This document shows, piece after piece, positions 7,813 through 15,825 of a stretch of DNA of 42,677 nucleotides (position 1 is its first letter; every line of letters begins with the position of its first letter). The stretch spans positions 1 to 42,677 of the forward strand of contig JAFXAQ010000018.1 of the NCBI GenBank assembly GCA_017516925.1, given 5' to 3'. Both the position numbers and the translations under genes were made by a program. Source of the stretch: Oscillospiraceae bacterium. Lineage in GTDB: Bacteria; Bacillota; Clostridia; Oscillospirales; Oscillospiraceae. The notes below the pieces were generated by a model, which saw only the letters and a program-made list of their open reading frames with translations, was not told the origin of the DNA and did no database searches.

Positions 7813-8079
7813 ATGAAGCTTATCAATATTGGTTTTGGAAGCCTTGTGGCGGCAAGCCGGATTTTGGCAGTGATGGATCCGGATTCTGCGCCGATCAAGC
7901 GTGTGATGCAGGAAGCCCGGGAGCGTGGTATGCTGGTGGATGCCTCTTACGGCAGAAAGACCAAATCGGTTATTTTGATGGACACGGACCACGTTATTCT
8001 TTCTGCCCTCACACCGCAGATGCTTTTGACCCGGCTGGAAAACGCAGAGAATGGACCGCAGGAGGCGCAGGATGGCTAA
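7813..8079 (+). CDS. remA: RemA-like regulator (DUF370)
   Basis: An 88-residue DNA-binding protein of the RemA/DUF370 family, which in Bacillus activates extracellular-matrix and osmoprotection genes. It matches the family start [17 protein letters not shown] and contains [17 protein letters not shown], which corresponds to the conserved DNA-contact stretch. The frame is open upstream into yicC, but the ATG at 7813 gives the family start, seven bases after yicC. The C-terminal tail ([13 protein letters not shown]) is longer and less conserved. It overlaps gmk by eight bases. Its role in this organism is inferred. Confidence 0.92.
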   Translation: MKLINIGFGSLVAASRILAVMDPDSAPIKRVMQEARERGMLVDASYGRKTKSVILMDTDHVILSALTPQMLLTRLENAENGPQEAQDG

Positions 8080-8620
8080 AGGAAGATTGTTTGTGATATC
8101 CGGCGCATCCGGAGTGGGAAAAAGCACAGTTCTGGCCCGGGTTATGCAGGCCCACAAAAACATCCGCTTTTCTGTGTCTGCCACCACCCGGCAGCCCCGG
8201 GAAGGGGAGCAGGAGGGCATAAGCTATTACTTTGTTACCAAGGAGCAGTTTTCCCAAATGATTGTCCGGGATGAATTCCTGGAGTATGACAATCATATGG
8301 AAAACTATTACGGCACCCCGAAAAAACAGCTGGAGGAAAAGCTGGAGCAGGGGGATGTGCTTCTGGATATTGACCCCAACGGGGCGTTCCAGGTCCGGGA
8401 AAAGCGTCCCGATGCAGTGCTGATTTTCATTGCGCCCCCATCTCTGGAGGAATTGGAACGTCGTCTGCGCAGCCGTGGCGATACCGACGAAGCCCAAATC
8501 CGTGTCCGGTTGGACAGAGTGAAATGGGAAGTCGAGCAAAGCAAGCAATACAATTACGTTGTTATCAATGACCAGGTGGAAGCCTGTGCCGATAAAATAT
8601 TAGAAATTATTTTGAAATAA
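8072..8620 (+). CDS. gmk: Guanylate kinase
   Basis: Phosphorylates GMP to GDP with ATP, an essential step of GTP supply. The 182-residue product has the P-loop GASGVGKST at residues 11-19, the GMP-binding segment with TTRQPREGE and [20 protein letters not shown], and the lid region [17 protein letters not shown]. The usual DIDVQGA motif reads DIDPNGA here, a mild departure. ATG 8072 follows GGAGG by six bases; an ATG at 8051 would place that site inside the gene and is rejected. The start lies inside remA. Confidence 0.96.
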   Translation: MAKGRLFVISGASGVGKSTVLARVMQAHKNIRFSVSATTRQPREGEQEGISYYFVTKEQFSQMIVRDEFLEYDNHMENYYGTPKKQLEEKLEQGDVLLDIDPNGAFQVREKRPDAVLIFIAPPSLEELERRLRSRGDTDEAQIRVRLDRVKWEVEQSKQYNYVVINDQVEACADKILEIILK

Positions 8621-8639
8621 CTTTTGGAGGAATGATACT

Positions 8640-8846
8640 ATGCTTTATCCCCCCGTAGCAGATTTGCTGAAGAATGTGCAGAGCCGTTATCTGCTGGTGA
8701 ATGTGGTGGCGCAAAGAGCCCGCGACATTGCCGCAGAAGCAGAGCAGCAGCAGGAGGAGCTGACGGAAAAGCCTGTAACGCTGGCTATCCGTGAGGTTGC
8801 CGAGGGCAAGCTCAGCGCCACGCTGAAGGAAGAATACCAGAAATAA
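8640..8846 (+). CDS. rpoZ: RNA polymerase omega subunit
   Basis: A 68-residue small subunit that helps assemble and stabilise RNA polymerase. It has the family pattern MLYPPVADLL, SRYLLVNVVAQRARDI (the conserved core helix) and the KPVTLAIREVAEGKL segment. A good GGAGG site precedes the ATG. The position right after gmk is conserved across Firmicutes. Confidence 0.94.
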   Translation: MLYPPVADLLKNVQSRYLLVNVVAQRARDIAAEAEQQQEELTEKPVTLAIREVAEGKLSATLKEEYQK

Positions 8847-8867
8847 GAACAAGAAGGAGGGGGCTTT

Positions 8868-11312
8868 ATGATTGCCAAAATAGCTGTTGCAGCGGCGAAT
8901 TTTGCAATTGATAAGCCCTACTCTTACTATGTGCCGGAAATAATGCAGCTTCAGCCGGGAATGCGTGTGCAGGTGGGCTTTGGTCGCAGCAACCGCGCTA
9001 CCCAGGGTGTTGTGCTGTCTGTGGACCCGGGAAGCGGGGAAGGCTTAAAGCCTGTGCTTGCCTGTCTGGACGAGGCGCCAATGCTGACGGATTTTCAGCT
9101 CCGGCTGGCAGCGTTTTTACGTGAGAGGTATTTTTGTACCTTCTTTGATGCCGCCCGGACTGTTTTGCCTGCCGGACTGTGGTTCCACACAAAACAGACC
9201 TATACCCTGACCCAGGACCGTTCCTGGCAGGAGAAGAAGCTGCGCAACCCGCTGGCAAGTCAAATTTTGCAAATTCTTCTGGATAACGGCGGCGAAGCTG
9301 ACGGCCAAGCCCTGCAGCGCTGCGCTGCTTCTCAGGAGGAATTTGAAAAGGCTGTCCGCTACCTGCATTCCAAAAAGTGGGTGGAAACGGACACGGAATT
9401 TCTCCGGAAAACCGGGGACAAATCCGAAACCATTGCAACGCTGGCAGTCTCCCAGGAGGAGGCTATGGAGTATGCCCGTACCAGACCCAAGTCTGCGGCG
9501 ATGCAGCGTAGTGTCCTGGAGCTGATGTGCTCTGTGGGCAGCGGTTCGGTCAAGGATATTTGCTACTATACCGGTGCCGGCGCTGCGACAGTGCGCCGTC
9601 TGGCGCAGCTGGGGTATTTGACCCTGTCCCAAAGACCGGTACTGCGCTGCCGGGAAATCCAGCCGGCGGAAATTGACGGACCGTTGGTACTGACCGAGCA
9701 GCAGCAGCTTGCCTTTGACGGTTTGTGCAGACAAATGATCGAAGATAAGCCCGGCTCCGCCCTTTTGTACGGAGTGACCGGCTCCGGAAAAACCTCGGTA
9801 TATATTCGCCTGATAGAAACCTGCCTGGAGCAGGGAAAGCAGGCAATGCTGCTGGTTCCGGAAATCGCTCTAACACCCCAGCTGCTGGGGCTGTTGGCCG
9901 CCTATTTTGGGGACAAAGTGGCAGTGCTTCACAGCTCCTTGCTTGCTTCGGAACGGTATGACCAATGGAAGCGGGTGCGGGATGGGTCTGCGCCTGTGGT
10001 GGTAGGAACCCGTTCAGCAGTCTTTGCGCCATGTCCCAATTTGGGACTTGTGGTCTTGGATGAGGAACAGGAGCACTCTTATAAATCAGAAAATGCGCCC
10101 CGCTACGATGCCCGGGAAGTGGCACTGTGGCGAGGTGTGAAGGAAAATGCCTTGGTGCTGTTTGGGTCTGCTACCCCTGCGGTAGAAACTATGTACCGGG
10201 CGAAAAAGGGAATCCATACCCTGTATACGCTGCCTGCCCGCTACAACGGACGGGCATTGCCGAAGGTGGAAATCGTGGATATGCGCCGGGAACCGGAAAA
10301 GGGGAACGGACTGAGCATCAGCTATGATTTGCAGGATGCCATCGGCGATGTGCGTCAGGGAGGAAAACAGGCGATTTTGTTTTTGAACCGCCGAGGCAAC
10401 AGCCGGGCGCTGCTCTGTGTGGATTGCGGACAGACACCGGAATGCCCCCGGTGCAATACCAGACTTACTTACCATAGCGCCAACGAACGGCTGATGTGTC
10501 ATTATTGCGGGTATTCCCAGAAAGCCTCTGTCCGCTGCAGCTGTGGCGGTGCGTTACGTTCTGTGGGCACCGGCACACAGAAGGTTCAGCAGGAGCTGGA
10601 GAGCTTGTTTCCGGATATGGAAACCATCCGGATGGATGCCGATACTATCAGCGCCACCAATTCCCACGAGGAAATTCTGAATAAGTTCAGCCGGGAAAAC
10701 ATTCCGGTGCTTTTGGGCACCCAGATGGTTGCCAAGGGCTTGAACCTGCCGAATGTCACCCTGGTGGGTGTGCTGGATGGGGATTTGAGCCTGTACACCG
10801 ACAGTTACCGTGCCGGTGAAAATACGTTTAATATGCTGACCCAAGTCATCGGTCGCGCAGGTCGCGGCGAGAGCGAGGGACGTGCTATTATCCAGACCAT
10901 GACCCCGGAGCACCGGGTGATTACCCTGGCAGCACAGCAGGATTATGATGGCTTTTACGACATGGAAATCCGCCTGCGCCAGCTGCAGGGCTGTCCGCCC
11001 TTTGGAGATTTGGCGGCTGTGACCTTTATTGGTCAGGATGAGGGCAGAGTTCTTCGGGGCGCAGCCAAGCTTCGGGACAGCCTGCGCGCCTGCTTGCAGC
11101 TGCCGGAATACGCACAAATACAATGTACCGCATTGGGACCTGCCCCTTGTCCGGTGCTGAAAATCAACTATAACTACCGTTACCGGCTGACCTTGCGTTG
11201 CCGGATGGATAAGGCGCTTCGCCAGCTGCTGGCGCATTTGCTGCGGCAATTTTCCCAGGACCGGGAAAACCGGGGCGTAGCAGCCTTTGTGGATGTTAAC
11301 GGTTATGAGTGA
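8868..11312 (+). CDS. priA: Primosomal helicase PriA
   Basis: A superfamily 2 DNA helicase (814 residues) that reloads the replicative helicase at stalled forks. It has an N-terminal DNA-binding domain starting IAKIAVAAANFAIDKPYSYY, the Walker A motif GVTGSGKTS near residues 302-310, the DEEQEHSYKSE Walker B region (DEEQ rather than DEEH, seen in many Firmicutes), and an eight-cysteine zinc region (residues about 517-560). It ends with helicase motifs including TQMVAKGLNLPNV and VIGRAGRGE. In Bacillus coaBC lies between rpoZ and priA; here it is missing. A GGAGG site precedes the ATG. Confidence 0.96.
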   Translation: MIAKIAVAAANFAIDKPYSYYVPEIMQLQPGMRVQVGFGRSNRATQGVVLSVDPGSGEGLKPVLACLDEAPMLTDFQLRLAAFLRERYFCTFFDAARTVLPAGLWFHTKQTYTLTQDRSWQEKKLRNPLASQILQILLDNGGEADGQALQRCAASQEEFEKAVRYLHSKKWVETDTEFLRKTGDKSETIATLAVSQEEAMEYARTRPKSAAMQRSVLELMCSVGSGSVKDICYYTGAGAATVRRLAQLGYLTLSQRPVLRCREIQPAEIDGPLVLTEQQQLAFDGLCRQMIEDKPGSALLYGVTGSGKTSVYIRLIETCLEQGKQAMLLVPEIALTPQLLGLLAAYFGDKVAVLHSSLLASERYDQWKRVRDGSAPVVVGTRSAVFAPCPNLGLVVLDEEQEHSYKSENAPRYDAREVALWRGVKENALVLFGSATPAVETMYRAKKGIHTLYTLPARYNGRALPKVEIVDMRREPEKGNGLSISYDLQDAIGDVRQGGKQAILFLNRRGNSRALLCVDCGQTPECPRCNTRLTYHSANERLMCHYCGYSQKASVRCSCGGALRSVGTGTQKVQQELESLFPDMETIRMDADTISATNSHEEILNKFSRENIPVLLGTQMVAKGLNLPNVTLVGVLDGDLSLYTDSYRAGENTFNMLTQVIGRAGRGESEGRAIIQTMTPEHRVITLAAQQDYDGFYDMEIRLRQLQGCPPFGDLAAVTFIGQDEGRVLRGAAKLRDSLRACLQLPEYAQIQCTALGPAPCPVLKINYNYRYRLTLRCRMDKALRQLLAHLLRQFSQDRENRGVAAFVDVNGYE

Positions 11313-11323
11313 GGATAGAAACA

Positions 11324-11797
11324 ATGGGACTTCGTAAAATTTTAACAGATGCCGAGCCTGCGCTGCATAAAACCTGCAGACCGGTGGAAAATTTTGATAA
11401 AAAGCTCCATACGCTGCTGGAGGATATGCGGGAAACCCTGATTGATTCCGGCGGTGTGGGTCTGGCAGCGCCGCAGGTGGGTATTTTGCGCCGGGTGGTG
11501 CTGGTGGATACCGGGGAGGAAATCCTGGAGCTGATAAACCCCACGCTGGTGGAAACCGATGGGGAACAGGAGGGACCGGAGGGCTGCCTGAGCGTGCCCG
11601 GAAAATACGGTCTGGTAAAGCGCCCTTATTATGCCAAGGTCCGCGCCCAGGACAGAAACGGCGATTGGTATGAGGCAGAGGGGGAAGAGCTGATTGCCCG
11701 TTGCTTCTGCCACGAGTTGGACCATCTGGACGGCATTCTTTACACGGAAGTGATGGAGCGCTTCCTGACGGAAGAGGAATTGGAATTCGAGGACTGA
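11324..11797 (+). CDS. def: Peptide deformylase
   Basis: Metalloenzyme that removes the formyl group from new proteins. The 157-residue product contains the three family motifs: GVGLAAPQVG, EGCLSVPG (metal-ligand Cys) and HELDHLDG (two metal-ligand His and the catalytic Glu). The frame also allows a GTG at 11309 overlapping the priA stop, but ATG 11324 has GAGG nine bases upstream and gives the family start MGLRKILTD. fmt follows four bases later, pairing the enzymes that remove and add the formyl group. Confidence 0.95.
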   Translation: MGLRKILTDAEPALHKTCRPVENFDKKLHTLLEDMRETLIDSGGVGLAAPQVGILRRVVLVDTGEEILELINPTLVETDGEQEGPEGCLSVPGKYGLVKRPYYAKVRAQDRNGDWYEAEGEELIARCFCHELDHLDGILYTEVMERFLTEEELEFED

Positions 11798-11801
11798 TAC
11801 G

Positions 11802-12716
11802 ATGCGCGTTGTGTTTATGGGCACGCCGGATATTGCGGCAACGTGCCTGAAAAAAATCATAGAGGACAAGTTTGACGTGGTGGGTGTATACACCCAGCCG
11901 GACCGCCCCAAAAACCGGGGTATGAAGCTGAGCTTTTCTCCGGTCAAGGAAGTGGCACTTGCCCACAACATCCCTGTGTTCCAGCCGGAAAATTTCCGGG
12001 AGGACGAGGCGGTGGAACAGCTGCGCAGCTTACAGCCGGATGTGGTTGCGGTGGTGGCGTATGGGCGGATTTTACCCCAAAGGGTCCTGGATATTCCCCC
12101 AAAGGGGTGCATCAATATCCATGCCAGCCTGCTGCCCTGCTACCGTGGCTCTGCTCCCTATCAGTGGGCGGTGCTTGACGGCTTGACTGAGACCGGTGTT
12201 TCTGCCATGTACCTGTGCAGAGAAATGGATGCCGGCGATGTGATTGACGTATCCAAAACCCCCATCGGTCCGGATGAGACTGCCGGGGAGCTTTTGGACC
12301 GCCTTGCGGTTCTGGGCGCAGAGCTGCTCAGCCAGACCCTGAACAAAATCGAAAAGGGGACTGCCACGGCGACCCCGCAGGATTGCAGCAAGGTTACCTT
12401 TGCGCCGATGCTGGATAAGACGATGAGCCCTATTGATTGGAATAAAACTGCCCAGCAGGTTCACAACCACGTAAGAGGCTTGAATCCCTGGCCTGTGGCA
12501 ATAGCGGAAATCCAGGGACAAAGGTTTAAGATTTACGCTACCGCCATTGTGCCTTATGCCGGAAACGCTGCCCCGGGCACCATCTTGGCGCTGACCAAAA
12601 CCGGTCTGCAAATTGCCTGCGGTGAGGGCGCGGTGGAAATTCGTACCCTGCAGGCAGAGGGCGGAAAACGTATGGCAGCTCCGGATTATTTCCGGGGACA
12701 CCCCCTGCAGCTATGA
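11802..12716 (+). CDS. fmt: Methionyl-tRNA formyltransferase
   Basis: Formylates initiator Met-tRNA using 10-formyltetrahydrofolate. The 304-residue protein has an N-terminal Rossmann start (VVFMGTPDIAATCL), the catalytic INIHASLLPCYRGSAPYQW signature with Asn and His, and the SAMYLCREMDAGDV segment carrying the catalytic Asp. The C-terminal OB-like domain follows, with RGLNPWPVA. Length is normal. The stop overlaps the rsmB start by four bases. Confidence 0.96.
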   Translation: MRVVFMGTPDIAATCLKKIIEDKFDVVGVYTQPDRPKNRGMKLSFSPVKEVALAHNIPVFQPENFREDEAVEQLRSLQPDVVAVVAYGRILPQRVLDIPPKGCINIHASLLPCYRGSAPYQWAVLDGLTETGVSAMYLCREMDAGDVIDVSKTPIGPDETAGELLDRLAVLGAELLSQTLNKIEKGTATATPQDCSKVTFAPMLDKTMSPIDWNKTAQQVHNHVRGLNPWPVAIAEIQGQRFKIYATAIVPYAGNAAPGTILALTKTGLQIACGEGAVEIRTLQAEGGKRMAAPDYFRGHPLQL

Positions 12717-14023
12717 CCAGCGGCAGAGATACGGCGCTGCATGTGCTCATCGCCTGCCGTAAGGATGGGGCTTGGGCAAACGGCGTCTTGAAGGAATATG
12801 CCCGCAGAGACAATCTGGACGCCCGGGAAGCGGCATTGGCTTCTAGATTGTGCTACGGTGTTATACAAAACCGGTATAAGCTGGATTTCTTTTTGAAGCA
12901 GCTGCTTTCCGGAAAGTTAAAAAACCTGCACCCGGCGGTCCGGGATATACTGCATCTGGGTCTGTACCAGATTTATGAAATGGATAAAATTCCCGGTTCT
13001 GCCATCGTCAACGAGGCAGTCCGTCAGGCAAAAACCTATTGCAAGAAGCAGCAAAACGCACCGGGATTGGTGAACGGTGTGCTTCGCAATGCGCTGCGTA
13101 CCAAGGGTGCCTTAGCGCAACCGGAAAGCCTGCAGGACCGCTACAGTCATCCCCAGAGCCTGATTAACCTGCTCACTGCATATGTGGGGGCAGACAGGGT
13201 GGAAGCCATGCTGCAGGCAAATAATATGGCGGTTGCAACGGTGGCGCAGGTCAATACCATAACAACCACCCCGGAAACGCTGCAAAGCCTGCTGGAAGCA
13301 GAAGGGGTAGCGGTGCAACAGTACCCCTGGCTGGAAAACTGCTTTGTCTTGTCGAATACCGGCAATTTGGAAAAGCTGGAAAGCTTCCAAAAGGGATTTT
13401 TTTACATCCAGGATGCCGCCGCAAAGCTGAGCGTTTTGTGCGCCGGTGTCAAGCCCGGAGACCAGGTGCTGGATTGCTGCGCTGCTCCCGGTGGCAAAAG
13501 CTTTGCAGCCCTTATTCAGGGTGCGAAAAGCGTGATAGCCTGCGATATCCACCACCATAAAACCGGCATTATTGAAGCCGGTGCCCAGCGACTGGGTTTT
13601 GGTAATTTGCAGGCGCTGCAGCAGGATGCCGCTGTGTATTGCCCCCAGTGGGACGGGCAAATGGATGTGGTGCTTTGCGACGTACCCTGTTCCGGCTACG
13701 GCATCATTCGCAAGAAGCCGGATATCCGTTATAAGGACCCGGATACGATGCAGATGCTTCCCCAGCTGCAGTTGGAAATTCTGTGCAATCAAGCCCGATA
13801 CGTAAAACCCGGGGGTGTGCTGCTGTATTCCACCTGCACATTGGTGCGCCGGGAGAACGAGGGCGTTGTGGAAAAATTCTTAAAGAAAAACCCGGAGTTT
13901 ACTCTGGAAAAACTGAATTTGCCGAAGAAATTTCCGGAAAACACCACGGGAATGTTAACCCTGGTTCCGGGAGAATATGACACAGACGGCTTCTTTATCT
14001 GCCGTCTGCGGAGAAAGCTATGA
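12713..14023 (+). CDS. rsmB: 16S rRNA (cytosine(967)-C5)-methyltransferase RsmB
   Basis: Methylates C967 of 16S rRNA. The 436-residue protein has an N-terminal NusB-like RNA-binding domain (about residues 1-135) and a C-terminal SAM methyltransferase. The latter has motif I in VLDCCAAPGGKSF, the DVPCSGYG motif with one conserved Cys and the catalytic STCT motif. It is coupled to both neighbours by four-base overlaps (fmt upstream, rlmN downstream), as in the conserved Firmicutes cluster. Confidence 0.95.
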   Translation: MTSGRDTALHVLIACRKDGAWANGVLKEYARRDNLDAREAALASRLCYGVIQNRYKLDFFLKQLLSGKLKNLHPAVRDILHLGLYQIYEMDKIPGSAIVNEAVRQAKTYCKKQQNAPGLVNGVLRNALRTKGALAQPESLQDRYSHPQSLINLLTAYVGADRVEAMLQANNMAVATVAQVNTITTTPETLQSLLEAEGVAVQQYPWLENCFVLSNTGNLEKLESFQKGFFYIQDAAAKLSVLCAGVKPGDQVLDCCAAPGGKSFAALIQGAKSVIACDIHHHKTGIIEAGAQRLGFGNLQALQQDAAVYCPQWDGQMDVVLCDVPCSGYGIIRKKPDIRYKDPDTMQMLPQLQLEILCNQARYVKPGGVLLYSTCTLVRRENEGVVEKFLKKNPEFTLEKLNLPKKFPENTTGMLTLVPGEYDTDGFFICRLRRKL

Positions 14024-15063
14024 ACGAGAACATTCAATCCATGACCCAAGGGGAAATCTCTCAGCTGCTGAAAGCCCTGGGACAACCGGCATTTCGCAGC
14101 AAGCAGGTATATACCTGGCTGCACAAGGGGGTCCGCAGCTATGGGGAGATGACCAACCTTCCCAAAGCTTTGCGGGATGTGCTGGAAGAAAAATATCCGC
14201 TGCACATTCCCAAGGTTGTCCGCAAGCAGGAAAGCGCCAAGGATGGCACTATCAAATACCTGTGGGAGCTGTCAGACGGAAACTGCGTGGAAACGGTTCT
14301 GATGCGCTATCATTACGGAAATTCCGTCTGTATTTCCACGGAGGTGGGCTGCCGTATGGGCTGCGCCTTTTGCGCATCTACTCTGGGAGGCCTGGTTCGA
14401 CCGCTGGAGCCCTATGAAATGCTCAACCAAGTGCTCTTCACCCAGGTGGATTCCGGACTGCCCATTTCCCATATTGTGCTGATGGGCATTGGAGAGCCTC
14501 TGGACAACTTTGATAACGTGATGCGCTTTCTGGAGCTTGTGAACAGTGAAGATGGAATGAACATTTCCATGCGCCACATCAGTCTTTCCACCTGCGGTCT
14601 GGTGCCGGGGATTGACCGGCTGGCAGAGAAAAAGCTGCAGCTGACCCTGTCCGTTTCGCTCCATGCGCCCACCGACGAAATCCGCAACACCATTATGCCG
14701 GTAAATAAAGCCTATCCTACGGAACAGCTGCTGGCAGCCTGCCGGCGGTATTATGAGAAAACCGGTCGTCGGATATCCTTTGAATACGCAATGATTAACG
14801 GGGTGAACGATACTCCGGAGGCGGCGAAAACCCTGTTAAAGCGATTAAAGGGCTTGCCTGCCCATATGAATTTGATTCCGCTGAACCACGTTGAGGAAAG
14901 CCCCCTGAAGCCCAGCACCCGTCAGGCGGTACAAACCTTCCAGAAGCTACTGGAGGATGGGGGAATTCCTGCCACGGTTCGAAGAACGCTGGGCAGCGAT
15001 ATTGATGCTTCCTGCGGTCAGCTCCGCCGGAAGTACACCCAGCAGCAATCACAAAAGGAGTGA
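14020..15063 (+). CDS. rlmN: 23S rRNA/tRNA adenine-C2 methyltransferase RlmN (radical SAM)
   Basis: Iron-sulfur radical SAM enzyme that methylates C2 of A2503 in 23S rRNA and A37 in some tRNAs. The 347-residue product has an N-terminal accessory domain (QPAFRSKQVYTWLHKG), the cluster motif CRMGCAFC with cysteines at 111, 115 and 118, GIGEPLDNFDNV, and the C-terminal RRTLGSDIDASCGQL holding the conserved Cys. The start overlaps rsmB. A GGAG at its end acts as ribosome site for the next gene. Confidence 0.96.
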   Translation: MNENIQSMTQGEISQLLKALGQPAFRSKQVYTWLHKGVRSYGEMTNLPKALRDVLEEKYPLHIPKVVRKQESAKDGTIKYLWELSDGNCVETVLMRYHYGNSVCISTEVGCRMGCAFCASTLGGLVRPLEPYEMLNQVLFTQVDSGLPISHIVLMGIGEPLDNFDNVMRFLELVNSEDGMNISMRHISLSTCGLVPGIDRLAEKKLQLTLSVSLHAPTDEIRNTIMPVNKAYPTEQLLAACRRYYEKTGRRISFEYAMINGVNDTPEAAKTLLKRLKGLPAHMNLIPLNHVEESPLKPSTRQAVQTFQKLLEDGGIPATVRRTLGSDIDASCGQLRRKYTQQQSQKE

Positions 15064-15068
15064 TACAT

Positions 15069-15800
15069 ATGCAATATTGGGGCATTACCGACCCGGGTTG
15101 TACCCGCACCCAAAACCAGGATGCTTTTCAAATTGAAAAGCTGGACAGAAATACAATTTTATGTGTAGTCTGTGACGGTATGGGCGGCGCTAAATCCGGT
15201 AACGTAGCCAGCAATCTGGCATTGGATGTATTTGTCCAGGAGGTCAAACGCACCTGGGTATCTTCGATGGATGTGGAAAAATCCGACCAGATGCTGAAAA
15301 ATGCAGTGAAGCTGGCGAATTTTACCGTCTATGACCAGGCGCAGCAATTTGAGGAATTTTCCGGAATGGGTACCACCCTGGTGGCGGCGCTTATCCATGG
15401 AAAATATGCCACCGTTGTCAATATTGGCGACAGCCGCGCATACAGTATTAAATCGGACGGAGTCCGTCAGCTGACGGTGGATCACTCCCTTGTGCAGATG
15501 ATGATTGCCCGGGGCGAGCTGTCCCCAGAGCAGGCCCGTTCCTATCCGGGTAAGAATTTGATTACCCGGGCCATTGGCACAGAAGCGGTGGTGGAATGTG
15601 ATATTTACCACCGGAAGCTGGAAAGCGGCGAATGCCTGCTGCTGTGTACCGATGGATTGTCAAATTTGGTGGACGAGCAGGAAATCCTGTTCGAAATCGT
15701 CCACGGCGCCAACCGGCAAAGCAGCTGTGAACGTCTTCTGGAAATCGCCAAAAACCGTGGCGCACCGGATAATGTTACCTGCTTGCTGGCGCAGATTTGA
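15069..15800 (+). CDS. prpC: PP2C-type Ser/Thr phosphatase (PrpC/Stp)
   Basis: Metal-dependent protein phosphatase that opposes the kinase encoded next. The 243-residue protein shows the PP2C motifs GCTRTQNQD, VCDGMGGAKSG (metal-binding Asp), GMGTTLVAA, NIGDSRAY, LCTDGLSNLV and GAPDNVT. The frame could begin with GTG at 15060, but ATG 15069 has AAAGGAG eight bases upstream and is chosen. In Firmicutes PrpC dephosphorylates PrkC and its targets, which include cell-wall and translation factors. Confidence 0.95.
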   Translation: MQYWGITDPGCTRTQNQDAFQIEKLDRNTILCVVCDGMGGAKSGNVASNLALDVFVQEVKRTWVSSMDVEKSDQMLKNAVKLANFTVYDQAQQFEEFSGMGTTLVAALIHGKYATVVNIGDSRAYSIKSDGVRQLTVDHSLVQMMIARGELSPEQARSYPGKNLITRAIGTEAVVECDIYHRKLESGECLLLCTDGLSNLVDEQEILFEIVHGANRQSSCERLLEIAKNRGAPDNVTCLLAQI

Positions 15801-15825
15801 GTTTGCGGGAAAGGAGTAACGGATT

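Noticed and set aside
11309-11323. GTG start for def
   Set aside because: The ATG at 11324 matches the family N-terminus and has a better-placed ribosome site.
10554-11966. 470-residue minus-strand open frame over priA, def and fmt
   Set aside because: Spans three well-supported genes on the other strand and shows no domain.
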